Positions 42,590 to 53,023 are shown, counted from the stretch's first letter. The stretch: 64,000 bases of DNA from an uncultured Muribaculum sp. (GCF_910583865.1 NZ_CAJTYX010000003.1:1-64000), one strand, 5' to 3'. Made by a program: numbers and translations. The notes: generated from the letters alone by a model not told the origin.

Positions 42590-45500
42590 AATAATATAGA
42601 ATTGGGATTATAAATATGTTCAATAGGGTAGAGGTGAGTAATCCTCCCAGTATGACGATAGCCATAGGCGATTGTAATTCATTACCGGGATCTCCTCCGC
42701 GCAGGGCAAGAGGCGCGAGTGCCAATGCGGAAGTAAGCGCGGTCATCACTATGGGAAGCAGTCGGTCCGTGCTGCCACTGGCTATTCTTTCAGAAAGAGA
42801 CAGGCCCTCGTGCTTTAATGAATTGTAGCGCGAGATCAGCAGCATGCCGTTGCGTGTTGTAATTCCCAACAAGGATATAAAACCAATAATGGCCGGAATG
42901 TTCAGCTCTCCTGAAGTGACGCGCAGCATCAGCACGCCACCGATAATTGCCAAAGGCATGTTCACCAATATGATCAGCGACTCGGTAAGGTCATGGAATT
43001 CCATATATAGCAGAAGCAAGATGATTACAAGAGCACCGATGGAGGCCAACACGAGTGTGCGTGTGGCAGCGGCTTCGCTTTCAAATTGTCCGCTGTACAC
43101 GATATTGTATCCTTCCGGCACTGTCACTTTCTCTTCTATCGCGCGACGTGCGTCATCGACCGTACCGCGCAGGTCGCGTCCATCTACATTGGCCGATACC
43201 ACGATACGTCGATTTAGATTCTCACGATTTATGGTGTTGGGGCCTCCGGTTGATACGATGTCGGCCACGTAAGACACAGGCACTGCGCCACGAGGTGTGT
43301 CGATAGTGAGATTCGACACTCCATCGATGCTTTCGCGCCCTCTGTCATCGCTCATAAGTTTTATTGAGCGAGGGATTCCATCGTCATACACCTTGCCTAC
43401 TTCCGCTCCACCTATATTTACATCCACCCAACGGGCAAGCTGCCCTGGTGTGACTCCATAGTAGGCCATTGCAGCACGTCGTGGACGTAGTTCGAGGTGC
43501 GGCCGCTCAACCTGCTGTTCTACCGCTACGTCAGCAATGCCTTTGACATCGCCGATAGCGTAGGATATATCCGTGGCCGTTCTGTGGAGGACCGACAGAT
43601 CCGGACCGAATATCTTGATTGCAATCTGCGCCTCAGTTCCCGACAACATAGCATCTATGCGATGCGAGACAGGCTGACCGATCTCGATGTTGACACCGGG
43701 AATCTCCGCGAGACGATGACGGAGGTCTGCCGCCACTTCAGAGCGGCTTCTCGATGAAAGCGTATAGGGCGCCTCGATCTCGCTGACGTTCACTCCGAGG
43801 GAATGTTCGTCGAGTTCGGCGCGCCCGGTCTTGCGTGCCACAGTATTTATCTCGGGAACCTCCATTATTATCTTCTCGGCGGTACGGCCGATGCGGTCGC
43901 TCTCCTCAAGGGAGATTCCGGGCATAGCACTGATGTTGATGGTGAAAGAACCTTCATTAAACGGTGGAAGGAAACTTCTTCCAAGAGTAAATATCATGAA
44001 CATGGATACAGCGAACAATACTCCCACGCACCATAATATGGCGCGCTTGTGGCGCATGCTGCTGGCAAGCCCCTTTCCGTACGTCCGTCGCAGCCATGCG
44101 GCGGCAATAGGCTCCTTGTCGGCAGAACGTGCCGCGGATTTATCAAGCAGATAGCTGCATAACACGGGCGTCAACGTCAGCGCCACGATTGTTGAAGCGA
44201 TAAGCGATATGATGAACGCAATTCCCAGCGAGCCGAGCAAGCGTCCTTCGATTCCATGGAGGAAAAAGAGCGGGAGGAAGCTTGCCATGATGATGAGCGA
44301 GGAGTTGAATATAGGCATACGCACCTCACGCGAGGCTTCGTAAACGACGCTTATCACATTGCGCCTCTCCTCCTCCGGCAATGCCCTGTTGGCCCGTAGC
44401 CGTTTGTAGACATTCTCCACATCGACTATCGCGTCATCGACAAGCGACCCTATCGCTATGGCGATACCTCCAAGAGTCATAGTATTGATGGTAAGTCCGA
44501 GCAAATGCAGTACGAGTATTGTCACAATGATTGACATCGGTATGGCGATTACCGACACGAGTGTGGTGCGGATATCCATGAGGAAGAAGAAAAGCACTAC
44601 AATCACGAATATTGCTCCTTCAAAAAGAGACTGCTGTAGGTTGCTCACCGAACTGTCGATGAAATCGGCCTGCCGGAAGATGTCCGTCGATATGTTCATG
44701 CCTTTGGGCAGTGTCGGGGCGAGCTGTGCGAGCTTATCTTCGATTGCTTTTGTAAGGCGCGTAGTGGAAGCCCCGCTCTGCTTGCTCACTGTGAGCAACA
44801 CAGCTTCACGTCCACGTTCGCCTGCGGCTCCTATACGGGGAGTGGCGCCACCTCGCTCGATTACAGCGATATCGCCGAGAGTGACCGGCGTACCTGACGT
44901 CGGGTCGGAAGAATCGCCAATAATCTTCACAACCGTCATGGCAAGATCCTCGACACGTTCGGTGGCGATGCTCCCCTTGACGAGATATTCGTTTCCAAAA
45001 TCGCTCAGGCTCCCTCCTGAAGAATTGGTGTTGATGCCGTCGCATGCAGCGATCACCTCATCAAGGGTTATACCATAGTGACGCATGCGGGGAGCGTTGA
45101 CTTTGATTTGTATCTCCTCCTCCTGACCTCCGAGCACCGACACCTGAGCCACGCCTTCTATCGCGAGAAGGGCAGGGCGCAATTTACGGTCAGCTATGCT
45201 TCGAAGTTGCATGGTAGTGATTGAATCTGTCGCAAGAGAATCCGTGCGGCTTGTTAGCCCTATGATCAGTACTTCTCCAAGCACTGAAGTAGGAGGTCCC
45301 ATCACCGGCACGCCTACTTCCGGAGGAAGCGAAGCACCGATACCTGCCAGACGTTCCGAGATTCCCTGTCGTGCCTTATAGGGATCAACACCCCAGTCAT
45401 GTTCAATCCATACGACGGAGAACCCTGCTGAGCTGGAAGAGCGTACTCTTCGTACTCCGGGAGCACCCCCCATGGCGGTCTCAATCGGATACGTAACAAG

Positions 45501-45695
45501 TTTCTCCACCTCTTCAGGAGCAAGCCCCCGAGCCTCTGTCATTATGGCTACGGTCGGAGCATTGAGATCGGGGAATATGTCCACATCAAACGTGTCTCGA
45601 AGCATGGCCACACATCCTCCGACCAACAAGAGTGCGGCTGTCAGCAGTACGAATTTGCGCCGGGACAGCGAGCCTTTAATTATTCGGTTAAGCAT
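42567..45695 (-). CDS. cusA: CusA/CzcA-type heavy-metal RND efflux pump
   Basis: A 1042-aa RND transporter of the heavy-metal efflux (HME) branch. It has two repeats of six membrane helices with large periplasmic loops. The helix GGIAIAIGSLVDDAIVDVENVYKRL carries the Asp/Glu proton-relay signature of HME pumps. The C-terminal GIATRNGMLLISRYNSL helix and RLLPIVMTALTSALALAPL are family features. Exports Cu/Ag or Zn/Co/Cd type ions; the exact metal is not readable. Confidence 0.94.
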   Translation of the reverse strand: MLNRIIKGSLSRRKFVLLTAALLLVGGCVAMLRDTFDVDIFPDLNAPTVAIMTEARGLAPEEVEKLVTYPIETAMGGAPGVRRVRSSSSAGFSVVWIEHDWGVDPYKARQGISERLAGIGASLPPEVGVPVMGPPTSVLGEVLIIGLTSRTDSLATDSITTMQLRSIADRKLRPALLAIEGVAQVSVLGGQEEEIQIKVNAPRMRHYGITLDEVIAACDGINTNSSGGSLSDFGNEYLVKGSIATERVEDLAMTVVKIIGDSSDPTSGTPVTLGDIAVIERGGATPRIGAAGERGREAVLLTVSKQSGASTTRLTKAIEDKLAQLAPTLPKGMNISTDIFRQADFIDSSVSNLQQSLFEGAIFVIVVLFFFLMDIRTTLVSVIAIPMSIIVTILVLHLLGLTINTMTLGGIAIAIGSLVDDAIVDVENVYKRLRANRALPEEERRNVISVVYEASREVRMPIFNSSLIIMASFLPLFFLHGIEGRLLGSLGIAFIISLIASTIVALTLTPVLCSYLLDKSAARSADKEPIAAAWLRRTYGKGLASSMRHKRAILWCVGVLFAVSMFMIFTLGRSFLPPFNEGSFTINISAMPGISLEESDRIGRTAEKIIMEVPEINTVARKTGRAELDEHSLGVNVSEIEAPYTLSSRSRSEVAADLRHRLAEIPGVNIEIGQPVSHRIDAMLSGTEAQIAIKIFGPDLSVLHRTATDISYAIGDVKGIADVAVEQQVERPHLELRPRRAAMAYYGVTPGQLARWVDVNIGGAEVGKVYDDGIPRSIKLMSDDRGRESIDGVSNLTIDTPRGAVPVSYVADIVSTGGPNTINRENLNRRIVVSANVDGRDLRGTVDDARRAIEEKVTVPEGYNIVYSGQFESEAAATRTLVLASIGALVIILLLLYMEFHDLTESLIILVNMPLAIIGGVLMLRVTSGELNIPAIIGFISLLGITTRNGMLLISRYNSLKHEGLSLSERIASGSTDRLLPIVMTALTSALALAPLALRGGDPGNELQSPMAIVILGGLLTSTLLNIFIIPILYYYAQRRKK

Positions 45696-45700
45696 GTCAG

Positions 45701-46852
45701 TTAATGGTTATGGGAATGTCCTTCGGGAATTTTTCCACTGTTCTCAGCCATTTTTAGAATCATGGCTCCATTGATTACTACGCTGTCATCGGCCATCAGG
45801 CCAGACCTGACCTCAACATTTTTTCCGTCGGTCACTCCAAGCTTAAGCCTCCTCTTCTCATAGCCATGGTCTCCAACCTTCACGTAGGCGAAATGTTCTC
45901 CTTCGGTCTCCACGACCGCACCACATGGAATCAAGCAAGTTTTCCCAATGCTGTCATTGCTAAGTTTTACCCATACGTCGGCATATGAGCCTGCGACGAG
46001 CGAGCCATCATTGGGCACAGAGAAATAAACCGGCATGTATGCGCCGACAGCGGCTGACGAGCCTTTCATGTCGGATAGAAATGAGCCTCCCAGACCACCT
46101 ACCGACCGCACCTGATCCGAGTTGTCTGGGGTAATGAAATTGGCATCGTTAATTCTGTCGACGTATCCACGCATCGACAACGGGAAATCGACCTTTAGAA
46201 GAAGGCGGCTATCGGTGGCAGTCTCTACTATCGGTGCTCCGGCATCCACCCATTGACCGTCGGCCACGAGGATTTTGGTAACGGTGGCCTTCTGAGGTGC
46301 TACTACGCCGCTTCCTGTTGCATGTCCGCTATATGAAGCACTAAGTTTTCGCACATTGGCAAGCGCGGCCTGATATTCGCGTTCACTCACGATACCGTCC
46401 TTGCGAAGAGGTTCAATTCGTGCTAATTCCTTTTTTGCTGCGTCGAGTTCCTCGGCAGCTATGGCATTGGCGTCGCCGCCGGCCATCCCTTTTCCGCTCA
46501 CTGACGCTATGCTTTCGCCGGGGCGCAATAAAGCCCCTACCACTATGGCAGGAGACAATCTTACGATTCCGGACGAACGTGACGACAATATCTGACGGCC
46601 GGTGCCGGGCAGTGCTTCAAGCACCCCCCACGCCGGAATCACATTTTGCGTCTCACTGTCTCCGACGCGGGATATTTCTACCCCGAAGAGTTCCGCGGAG
46701 TGGGGGGAGAGTACGATTTCTTCGGCTGAATGTTCGTCACGACTTTCATCTTTATGGTCATCGTGCACGGAACAAGAGATCAGACTTGAAAAAACAAATG
46801 TTGCCGTAAGTGCATACGCACTCCGGCAATAAGGGATATTCACGTATTTCAT
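45701..46852 (-). CDS. cusB: CusB-type periplasmic adaptor
   Basis: About 383 aa, a membrane fusion protein linking the pump and the outer-membrane factor. A lipoprotein signal ends SLISC. The mature part starts with a His/Asp/Glu-rich segment (HDDHKDESRDEHSAEE) that could bind metal, then lipoyl/hairpin/beta-barrel domains (KKELARIEPLRKDGIVSERE hairpin). The C-terminus ends EGHSHNH, again His-rich. The frame is open to 46870; 46852 is preferred because a -7 element lies at 46875-46882. The first gene of the operon. Confidence 0.88.
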   Translation of the reverse strand: MKYVNIPYCRSAYALTATFVFSSLISCSVHDDHKDESRDEHSAEEIVLSPHSAELFGVEISRVGDSETQNVIPAWGVLEALPGTGRQILSSRSSGIVRLSPAIVVGALLRPGESIASVSGKGMAGGDANAIAAEELDAAKKELARIEPLRKDGIVSEREYQAALANVRKLSASYSGHATGSGVVAPQKATVTKILVADGQWVDAGAPIVETATDSRLLLKVDFPLSMRGYVDRINDANFITPDNSDQVRSVGGLGGSFLSDMKGSSAAVGAYMPVYFSVPNDGSLVAGSYADVWVKLSNDSIGKTCLIPCGAVVETEGEHFAYVKVGDHGYEKRRLKLGVTDGKNVEVRSGLMADDSVVINGAMILKMAENSGKIPEGHSHNH

Positions 46853-46874
46853 TGGGAGTTTGGATTTCATGGCA

Positions 46875-46909
46875 CAAATTTATGTAAATCCGCGTGCAAC
46901 TCTGTTGCA
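46875..46909 (-). promoter_or_regulatory. Promoter and inverted repeat ahead of cusB
   Basis: On the minus strand TAAATTTG (46875-46882) matches the -7 consensus. TGCAAC-TCT-GTTGCA (46895-46909) is a perfect inverted repeat just upstream, suited to a metal-responsive regulator. No regulator gene is adjacent. Confidence 0.45.
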
Positions 46910-46944
46910 AACCATAAAACCCATAGACGAGCCGTGAAATCAGA

Positions 46945-47589
46945 CTACTCAAAGACGATTTCTCCGAAATATTCCGGCAAATGAAAGTCGGGGATCGGCT
47001 TTCTGATAGGCCTCCACGAAAGGAAGTGCGGAACCGGAAGCTTATCGCCGCATTTATAGAAATTCGCCTTGGCGGCCTTTCCCCGGAGGTCTTGTATGTC
47101 ATCGTTGAAAAACGCCTTGACCGGCACAACAAGCCTCATGCTCCATACTTCCGGGGCATTGCGGTTATCGAACGGTTCGATGTCGGGTATTGAAGGCGAA
47201 CGCCTGATAAGACCCACCTGCTCCTGACTGGAATACATGCGTTCATTGCGATCAGGTCCGCATGCGAGAAGAACTTTCCCGACACAATTACATTCGATGT
47301 TGTAGTAATGGGAGTCATCGAACGCAATGAACATCTCCACGCATGAATCCTCCCATACATGCCAGTTATCCATGCCGGCCATGGCTCGTACATGATCTTC
47401 TTTCACGATATATTCAACCATGATACTGCTGCCGTTATGCGCCATGCGGAATCGCACATCCGGCCTGTATGGATATTCTTCAGGCCAATTGACCTCGGAT
47501 ATCGGAAAATGCTGAATCCCCTCTCTGTCGAACAGTTCGGAAAGATTCGTCACGTCCACATACATCTCATCAATATACTTTACTACCAT
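46945..47589 (-). CDS. CBM9-like carbohydrate-binding protein
   Basis: A 214-aa protein with no signal peptide. The order WHVWEDSCVEMFIAFDDSHYYNIECNCVGK resembles family-9-like carbohydrate-binding modules that often occur as single-domain proteins in Bacteroidales, and ends HFLSWRPIRKPIPDFHLPEYFG, typical of that group. The ligand is unknown. It is separated from the HTH gene upstream by 50 bp. Confidence 0.75.
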   Translation of the reverse strand: MVVKYIDEMYVDVTNLSELFDREGIQHFPISEVNWPEEYPYRPDVRFRMAHNGSSIMVEYIVKEDHVRAMAGMDNWHVWEDSCVEMFIAFDDSHYYNIECNCVGKVLLACGPDRNERMYSSQEQVGLIRRSPSIPDIEPFDNRNAPEVWSMRLVVPVKAFFNDDIQDLRGKAAKANFYKCGDKLPVPHFLSWRPIRKPIPDFHLPEYFGEIVFE

Positions 47590-47639
47590 AATTTTTTAAT
47601 TTACCGGATTAAAGGTACGGATTTTGGATTATATCATGA

Positions 47640-48230
47640 TTATTTTTCCGGAATAAAAGTTTCAAAACTTTGATCGCTATAAAACACCATTATGCTCACG
47701 ACTCTGCGTGGAGGGACAGCCGGCTCTTTTGCAAGGCGATGTTGATGCCCTGATGTCGGAGTCGCATCCTCAGGACTATTGGATTCTTCCATCGACGCCG
47801 CTTCCCGGACCGGAACGGTAAAAGGGATAGGAGCAGCCACGAATCCCGGACCATCAATGCGGGGAGGCATAGGCGTCTGCATAGATTGATTGAAATCCGT
47901 GACACTCACCGGAGTCGTCTCCGGCATGGTATCAAGTTTATTTGCAGGGTTTTCCGAGAATGGGGGTGGGGGATTCACGCCATTTTCAGCCTCTGAGATT
48001 GCTATATTTCCAGATGTCAGCATATCCCCCTCGCCAAACATCAGCCACAACACCGATAACTGTGGGAATGATTCATGGATTTTCGTAATCACCTCATCAC
48101 TTACCTTACGGTTGCGTCCACGAAGCAACTGTGAAAAGGATGGACGCGGGATACCACATGCATCAGCAAACTGTGTGCTTTGCAAGCCTGAGTAGTCAAT
48201 GAATTCTTTTAAGCGGGTGGCAATATCCAT
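47640..48230 (-). CDS. HTH-type transcriptional regulator
   Basis: A 196-aa protein with an N-terminal Cro/C1-type helix-turn-helix (residues 1-60: LKEFIDYSGLQSTQFADACG, then RPSFSQLLRGRNRKVSDEV). A long disordered Pro/Ser/Glu-rich middle (about 70-170) leads to a short conserved end VVSIMVFYSDQSFETFIPEK. The region in front of it (48231-49103) is packed with ATTTGCAAAT-like palindromes, likely operators for this protein or a partner. Confidence 0.85.
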   Translation of the reverse strand: MDIATRLKEFIDYSGLQSTQFADACGIPRPSFSQLLRGRNRKVSDEVITKIHESFPQLSVLWLMFGEGDMLTSGNIAISEAENGVNPPPPFSENPANKLDTMPETTPVSVTDFNQSMQTPMPPRIDGPGFVAAPIPFTVPVREAASMEESNSPEDATPTSGHQHRLAKEPAVPPRRVVSIMVFYSDQSFETFIPEK

Positions 48231-49103
48231 ATCGGTATTCGTATTTGCAATTTTACCGATGCAAATGTAAAGCTTTATTTTGTAAATTGCAAATTTTTAA
48301 TTTGCATTAATGAATTTCATTTTTCAAACCAGACATTGCTCCGATTTGCAAACACATTCTATACAATCTTCAATATGTTATATTGTTGCTTTAACTTCTG
48401 CGCTCAATAATATGAATAATAAGTTATTATATCATATATTTAAATGCAAAGGCGTACATCCTTGGTCGAATCGCCCAATTAGTTAAATATGCACTTAAAT
48501 AGTTAAAGCTAATTAATATGAGTAATTGGTAATTGTGGATGATATTTTGGTATGTTAACGGCTTATTTTTGCATTTGAAAACAGTTTCAGCGTCTATTGG
48601 ATAAACACCCCATACATGTCGAACAATTCAGTTTTAAGAATTATTTCACTAAAATAAATTTAGAGACGCAAATCCTATTTCTTAAAATCAATTGATTGCA
48701 ATCGCAAATTGGATTAATTCGATATGCATTTGCACCCTAAATCACGTTCTTGTTTGCAAAACAATTCAATTGACATTTGCAAATATAACGCCAAATAATA
48801 GTGTTAAGATTTGCAAATAACATATTATTAACTATACAATCCCCTTATACCCTGCATTTTAACATCCATTCACCTCTTTAATACACGAAATGTGAAATTT
48901 GCAAATAAATCGACATGTTTTAAAGCAGAAATTCCTTGGCGAAAAAGAACACGGCGTTTCCTGCGTTCCAGTTCAATGTATTATCACCTGAAAACGCCAA
49001 TAGGAGTATGGCATTGACGAAACCCCACCATTATGGTACAAAAAAAGCGGTATGCCGAATTTCGACACACCGCAGCACCTCATTAGTTCAATTATTCAGA
49101 GTT
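48231..49103. promoter_or_regulatory. 870-bp AT-rich region with repeated ATTTGCAAAT palindromes
   Basis: No gene is seen in this stretch between the HTH gene and the uvrA end. It holds three perfect ATTTGCAAAT palindromes (48775-48784, 48809-48818, 48897-48906), one ATTTGCAAA (48344-48352), and several near matches (AAATTGCAAATTT 48284-48296, ATTTGCAA 48243-48250, ATGCAAAT 48259-48266, GTTTGCAAAA near 48752). The composition is far more AT-rich than the neighbours. Looks like a multi-site regulatory region. Confidence 0.6.
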
Positions 49104-52019
49104 TCAGATTTTTGTATTTGATATATCAGCAAGTTCCTCCGCTATATATGCAGCTGTCGGAGACGAGCCTCCGGCTATCTCTTCGGGCGTTCCGATGGCC
49201 ATTATCATTCCACCATCCCTTCCACCTTCCGGGCCCATATCGATTACATGATCGGCACATTTTATCACGTCGAGATTATGCTCGATTACGATTACCGTGT
49301 TGCCCTTATCGACCAGGCGGTTCAACACACCGAGCAATACGTTTATATCGTCGAAATGGAGTCCTGTAGTCGGTTCGTCGAGTATGAACATCGTGCGCCC
49401 AGTATCGCGTTTTGCAAGCTCCGTAGCAAGCTTTACGCGCTGATTCTCGCCTCCTGACAGAGTATTGGACGGCTGCCCGAGCTTGATATACCCAAGGCCT
49501 ATATCCTGCAATACCTGCAGCTTCTTGATTATTGACGGTATTCCTGCGAAAAATTCCACAGCCTGGTTAATGGTCATATCAAGCACATCAGCGATTGATT
49601 TGCCCTTATACCGCACCTCAAGCGTCTCGCGGTTATACCTCTTTCCTCCGCAGACCTCGCATGGCACGAGCACATCAGGAAGGAAGTTCATCTCGATAGT
49701 CTTATACCCGTTGCCGTTGCATGCCTCACAACGTCCGCCGGCCACGTTGAATGAGAACCGCCCAGGCTTATAACCACGGATCTTTGCTTCCGGAAGGTTT
49801 ACAAACAGCGCACGTATGTCGGAGAACGCACCGGTATAAGTAGCGGGATTGGAACGTGGCGAACGGCCCAACGGAGATTGATCCACGGTCACTATCTTAT
49901 CGATATTCTCAATTCCTTCGACTGCCTTATATGGCAGCGGCTCTTGTTGTGAATTGTAGAAGTGGCGGCTGAGGATCGGCTGGAGCGTACCGTTGATCAA
50001 ACTCGATTTCCCGCTTCCTGAAACTCCGGCCACGCATATGAGCTTGCCGAGAGGTATTTCAAGATCGACTCCTTTCAGGTTGTGGCCCGTGCAGCCATAG
50101 AGGCGGAGGTATTTTCCATTCCCCATACGCGGAGCCTTGTCACGCTTTATAACGCATGCGCCGTTCAGATAGCGTGCGGTAAGCGTGTCAGTGGCAAGCA
50201 TCTCCTCAGGCGTGCCTGCAAAAACCACGTTGCCTCCTTTTCGTCCGGCTTTCGGCCCTATGTCGACAATGTAGTCAGCTTCAAGCATGATCTCTTTGTC
50301 ATGTTCGACCACTATTATCGTATTGAAGGCGTCACGCAACCGTTTCAAAGAGTCGATCAGCCGTTTGTTGTCGCGCTGGTGCAGACCTATGCTCGGCTCA
50401 TCGAGAATATACATTACATTTACGAGTTCCGAGCCAAGCTGGGTCGCGAGGCGGATACGCTGGCTCTCGCCGCCCGACAAGGTAGCGGAAGCCCGGTCGA
50501 GTGACAGATAATGTAGTCCCACATCAACAAGGAACCGGAGGCGTGAACGTATCTCCTTGAGTATCTCTCCACCCACCATACGGCTGCGTGAATCGAGCCG
50601 CTCCTCGACATGGCATGCCCATTCATAGAGTTCGCCTATGTCCATGCGTGCAAGATCGGAGATATTTTTGTCATCCACGAAAAAATGCAGGGCTTCGCGG
50701 TTGAGACGTCGCCCCTCGCACTCGGGACATGTTGCCCTTGAATAGAACTGACCGCTCCATTTTTGGGCTTTACTGCCTGCGTCATCAGATTGCTGTAGCT
50801 CGATATATTTCAGGATTCCGTCATAACTATGGAAATAGCTGAAAGTACTTTGGCCATCGGTTTTCAGATTCAGCCATTCGTCCGTGCCGTTCAGAATATC
50901 ATTCAAGGCTTCTTCCGGCAGTTCTGATATCGGTGTCTTTATAGTGCAACCGTATTTCTCACATATTGCCGAAATCTGCCAGAAAATCATATTATTCTTA
51001 TATGCGCCTAATGCCGTTATCCCACCTTTGTATATCGACTTCGACGGGTCGGGGATGAGTTTCTGACGGTCGATTATGTTAACATAACCGAGACCTTTGC
51101 AGCATTGGCAGGCGCCTTGCGGAGAGTTGAACGAGAAATTATGCGGCGCCGGCTCGCGATATGATATTCCGCTCTCCGGATCCATAAGCATCTGGCTGTA
51201 GTGGCCTATGCTTTCGTCGTCTACATCGTAGACCATCATTTGTTTGTCACCCTGCCGTAGGGCATTCTCCACGGAATCATACAGGCGTGTCGAATCCTTC
51301 GCGCCCACCTTCAGTCTGTCTACCACGAGTTCTACGGAATGGTTCTTGTAGCGGTCGAGCTTCATTCCGAATGTTATTTCGCGGAGTTCACCGTCGACCC
51401 TCACCGTAAGATACCCTTTCTTGCGTAGCTGCTCGAAGAGTTCCTTGTAGTGTCCCTTGCGGTTCTTCACAAGAGGGGCGAGAATGTATATCTTACGCCC
51501 GTCATATTTGGAAAGGATCAGCGACACTATTTTTTCTGCGGTATATTTCTCCATGGTCTTTCCGGTGAGATAGCTGCGTGCCACCCCTATGCGGGCATAG
51601 AGCAATCGCATGTAGTCGTACACCTCTGTGGTAGTGCCTATGGTGCTTCGCGGATTGCGGTTGATGGTTTTCTGTTCGATGGCTATTACGGGGCTTAGTC
51701 CGGTTATGCGATCCACGTCCGGTCTTTCGAGCGAACCGAGCATGTTACGGGCATAAGCGGAAAATGTCTCTATGTATCGGCGCTGTCCTTCCGCAAAGAT
51801 GGTATCGAACGCCAGGCTCGATTTGCCGCTTCCGCTCAGACCGGTTATCACCGTAAGGGAATTATGCGGTATGTCTACATCGATATTCTTGAGATTATGC
51901 ACGCGTGCACCGAGCACCGAAAGTTTGTCGGTTCCGGGAATGGAAGCCTTTTCACGCGATGGAGCCGTTCCCGTGGAAACGACTCCATCGCTATCTGATA
52001 GTAGTGTATTATCTTTCAT
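49104..52019 (-). CDS. uvrA: Excinuclease ABC subunit A
   Basis: A 971-aa UvrA, the damage-recognition ATPase of nucleotide excision repair. Two ABC cassettes: GLSGSGKSS at about residues 60-68 and GVSGSGKSS in the second half, both with LSGGESQR/LSGGENQR signatures. Two zinc-binding CxxC clusters, CPECEGRRLNRE and CEACNGNGYKT...CEVCGGKRYNRE. ATG 52019 was chosen, 7 nt after the stop of the upstream gene; the frame to 52088 would overlap it. The N-terminus is about 30 residues longer than in E. coli UvrA. Confidence 0.95.
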   Translation of the reverse strand: MKDNTLLSDSDGVVSTGTAPSREKASIPGTDKLSVLGARVHNLKNIDVDIPHNSLTVITGLSGSGKSSLAFDTIFAEGQRRYIETFSAYARNMLGSLERPDVDRITGLSPVIAIEQKTINRNPRSTIGTTTEVYDYMRLLYARIGVARSYLTGKTMEKYTAEKIVSLILSKYDGRKIYILAPLVKNRKGHYKELFEQLRKKGYLTVRVDGELREITFGMKLDRYKNHSVELVVDRLKVGAKDSTRLYDSVENALRQGDKQMMVYDVDDESIGHYSQMLMDPESGISYREPAPHNFSFNSPQGACQCCKGLGYVNIIDRQKLIPDPSKSIYKGGITALGAYKNNMIFWQISAICEKYGCTIKTPISELPEEALNDILNGTDEWLNLKTDGQSTFSYFHSYDGILKYIELQQSDDAGSKAQKWSGQFYSRATCPECEGRRLNREALHFFVDDKNISDLARMDIGELYEWACHVEERLDSRSRMVGGEILKEIRSRLRFLVDVGLHYLSLDRASATLSGGESQRIRLATQLGSELVNVMYILDEPSIGLHQRDNKRLIDSLKRLRDAFNTIIVVEHDKEIMLEADYIVDIGPKAGRKGGNVVFAGTPEEMLATDTLTARYLNGACVIKRDKAPRMGNGKYLRLYGCTGHNLKGVDLEIPLGKLICVAGVSGSGKSSLINGTLQPILSRHFYNSQQEPLPYKAVEGIENIDKIVTVDQSPLGRSPRSNPATYTGAFSDIRALFVNLPEAKIRGYKPGRFSFNVAGGRCEACNGNGYKTIEMNFLPDVLVPCEVCGGKRYNRETLEVRYKGKSIADVLDMTINQAVEFFAGIPSIIKKLQVLQDIGLGYIKLGQPSNTLSGGENQRVKLATELAKRDTGRTMFILDEPTTGLHFDDINVLLGVLNRLVDKGNTVIVIEHNLDVIKCADHVIDMGPEGGRDGGMIMAIGTPEEIAGGSSPTAAYIAEELADISNTKI

Positions 52020-52026
52020 AAGCTCG

Positions 52027-52992
52027 TTACTCAACAATCCATTTATGGTTATACACCTGTTGTTTGCGCGTAGAACGTAGCATATCATCGGCGACCGGAA
52101 TCTCGATAGTATAAGTCTTGCCGGTTTTGTTAGGAAGCGACTTGGCTCGAATCCAAGGGTTGAATTCTCGAAGGGTGAGATAGCTGATGCCCTGCTTGTC
52201 GGCCCATACGGCCCAATCCTCTACCGGAGTGTTTACTTCGACTTTGCGTGTACGGATAGGCGCATAGAGCTGGTCTGCGGTAATACGGTAGCCGAATGCC
52301 TTCGGATTCTCCATGATGAGCTTCATCGCAAGAAGGCGGAATATATATCGGGAAGTCTCGTCGTTGAGATAAAGATCGTAGGCCGATTTACTTTTCTGTG
52401 CCTCAAGTTCTTTTGAGATTCTGGCCATCCCCGCATTGTAGCTTGCGGCCACCGACTCCCAGTTGCCGTACTTTGCAAGAGCGTTTTTCAGATAGCGGCA
52501 TGCCGCACGAGTGGCCTTCTCCGGATGATAACGCTCATCGACATATTCATTCACTTCAAGACCGTATTCTTTGCCGGTGGACGGAATGAACTGCCATAGG
52601 CCGGCGGCCTTGGCCGGAGAGTAGGCACGGGGATTCAACGTGCTTTCAATGCACGCGAGGTATATCAGGTCCTCAGGTACACCGTTTTTTTTAAGGATGG
52701 GCAGTAGTTTTGGGAAATAGCGGTTGGCGCGTTTTATGGTCAGCAGGGTGTTGCCATGGGTATATGCCATGGAAGTCAGTTCTCGGTCGAGGCGTTCATA
52801 TAGGTCAACCCGGTCGAGATTGATGGTCTGTCCTGCAAAATCCAGTTTTGAGGGTATGTCGGGATTGATTACCGTGCTGAATAAAGCAGATGCATCTCCC
52901 TCCTTGACATTATGCCTTGCCTGCATTTGAGGCGCGGCGGTTAGAAATGCGCATATCAATGCGGCTGTTATGATTCTGTTATGATAGTGCAT
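52027..52992 (-). CDS. Lytic transglycosylase (MltD/Slt-like)
   Basis: A 321-aa secreted protein (signal peptide to about residue 25, ending QMQA). The SLT domain contains the catalytic Glu in YLACIESTLNPRAYSP and the conserved AAGLWQFIPSTGKEYGL and VAASYNAGMARI. It cleaves peptidoglycan glycan strands. No LysM repeats are seen; the last 90 residues form a smaller domain. Upstream of uvrA on the same strand, 7 nt apart. Confidence 0.9.
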   Translation of the reverse strand: MHYHNRIITAALICAFLTAAPQMQARHNVKEGDASALFSTVINPDIPSKLDFAGQTINLDRVDLYERLDRELTSMAYTHGNTLLTIKRANRYFPKLLPILKKNGVPEDLIYLACIESTLNPRAYSPAKAAGLWQFIPSTGKEYGLEVNEYVDERYHPEKATRAACRYLKNALAKYGNWESVAASYNAGMARISKELEAQKSKSAYDLYLNDETSRYIFRLLAMKLIMENPKAFGYRITADQLYAPIRTRKVEVNTPVEDWAVWADKQGISYLTLREFNPWIRAKSLPNKTGKTYTIEIPVADDMLRSTRKQQVYNHKWIVE

Positions 52993-53023
52993 GTCGTTTA
53001 AGTGAATAGGTTGTTAAAATAGA

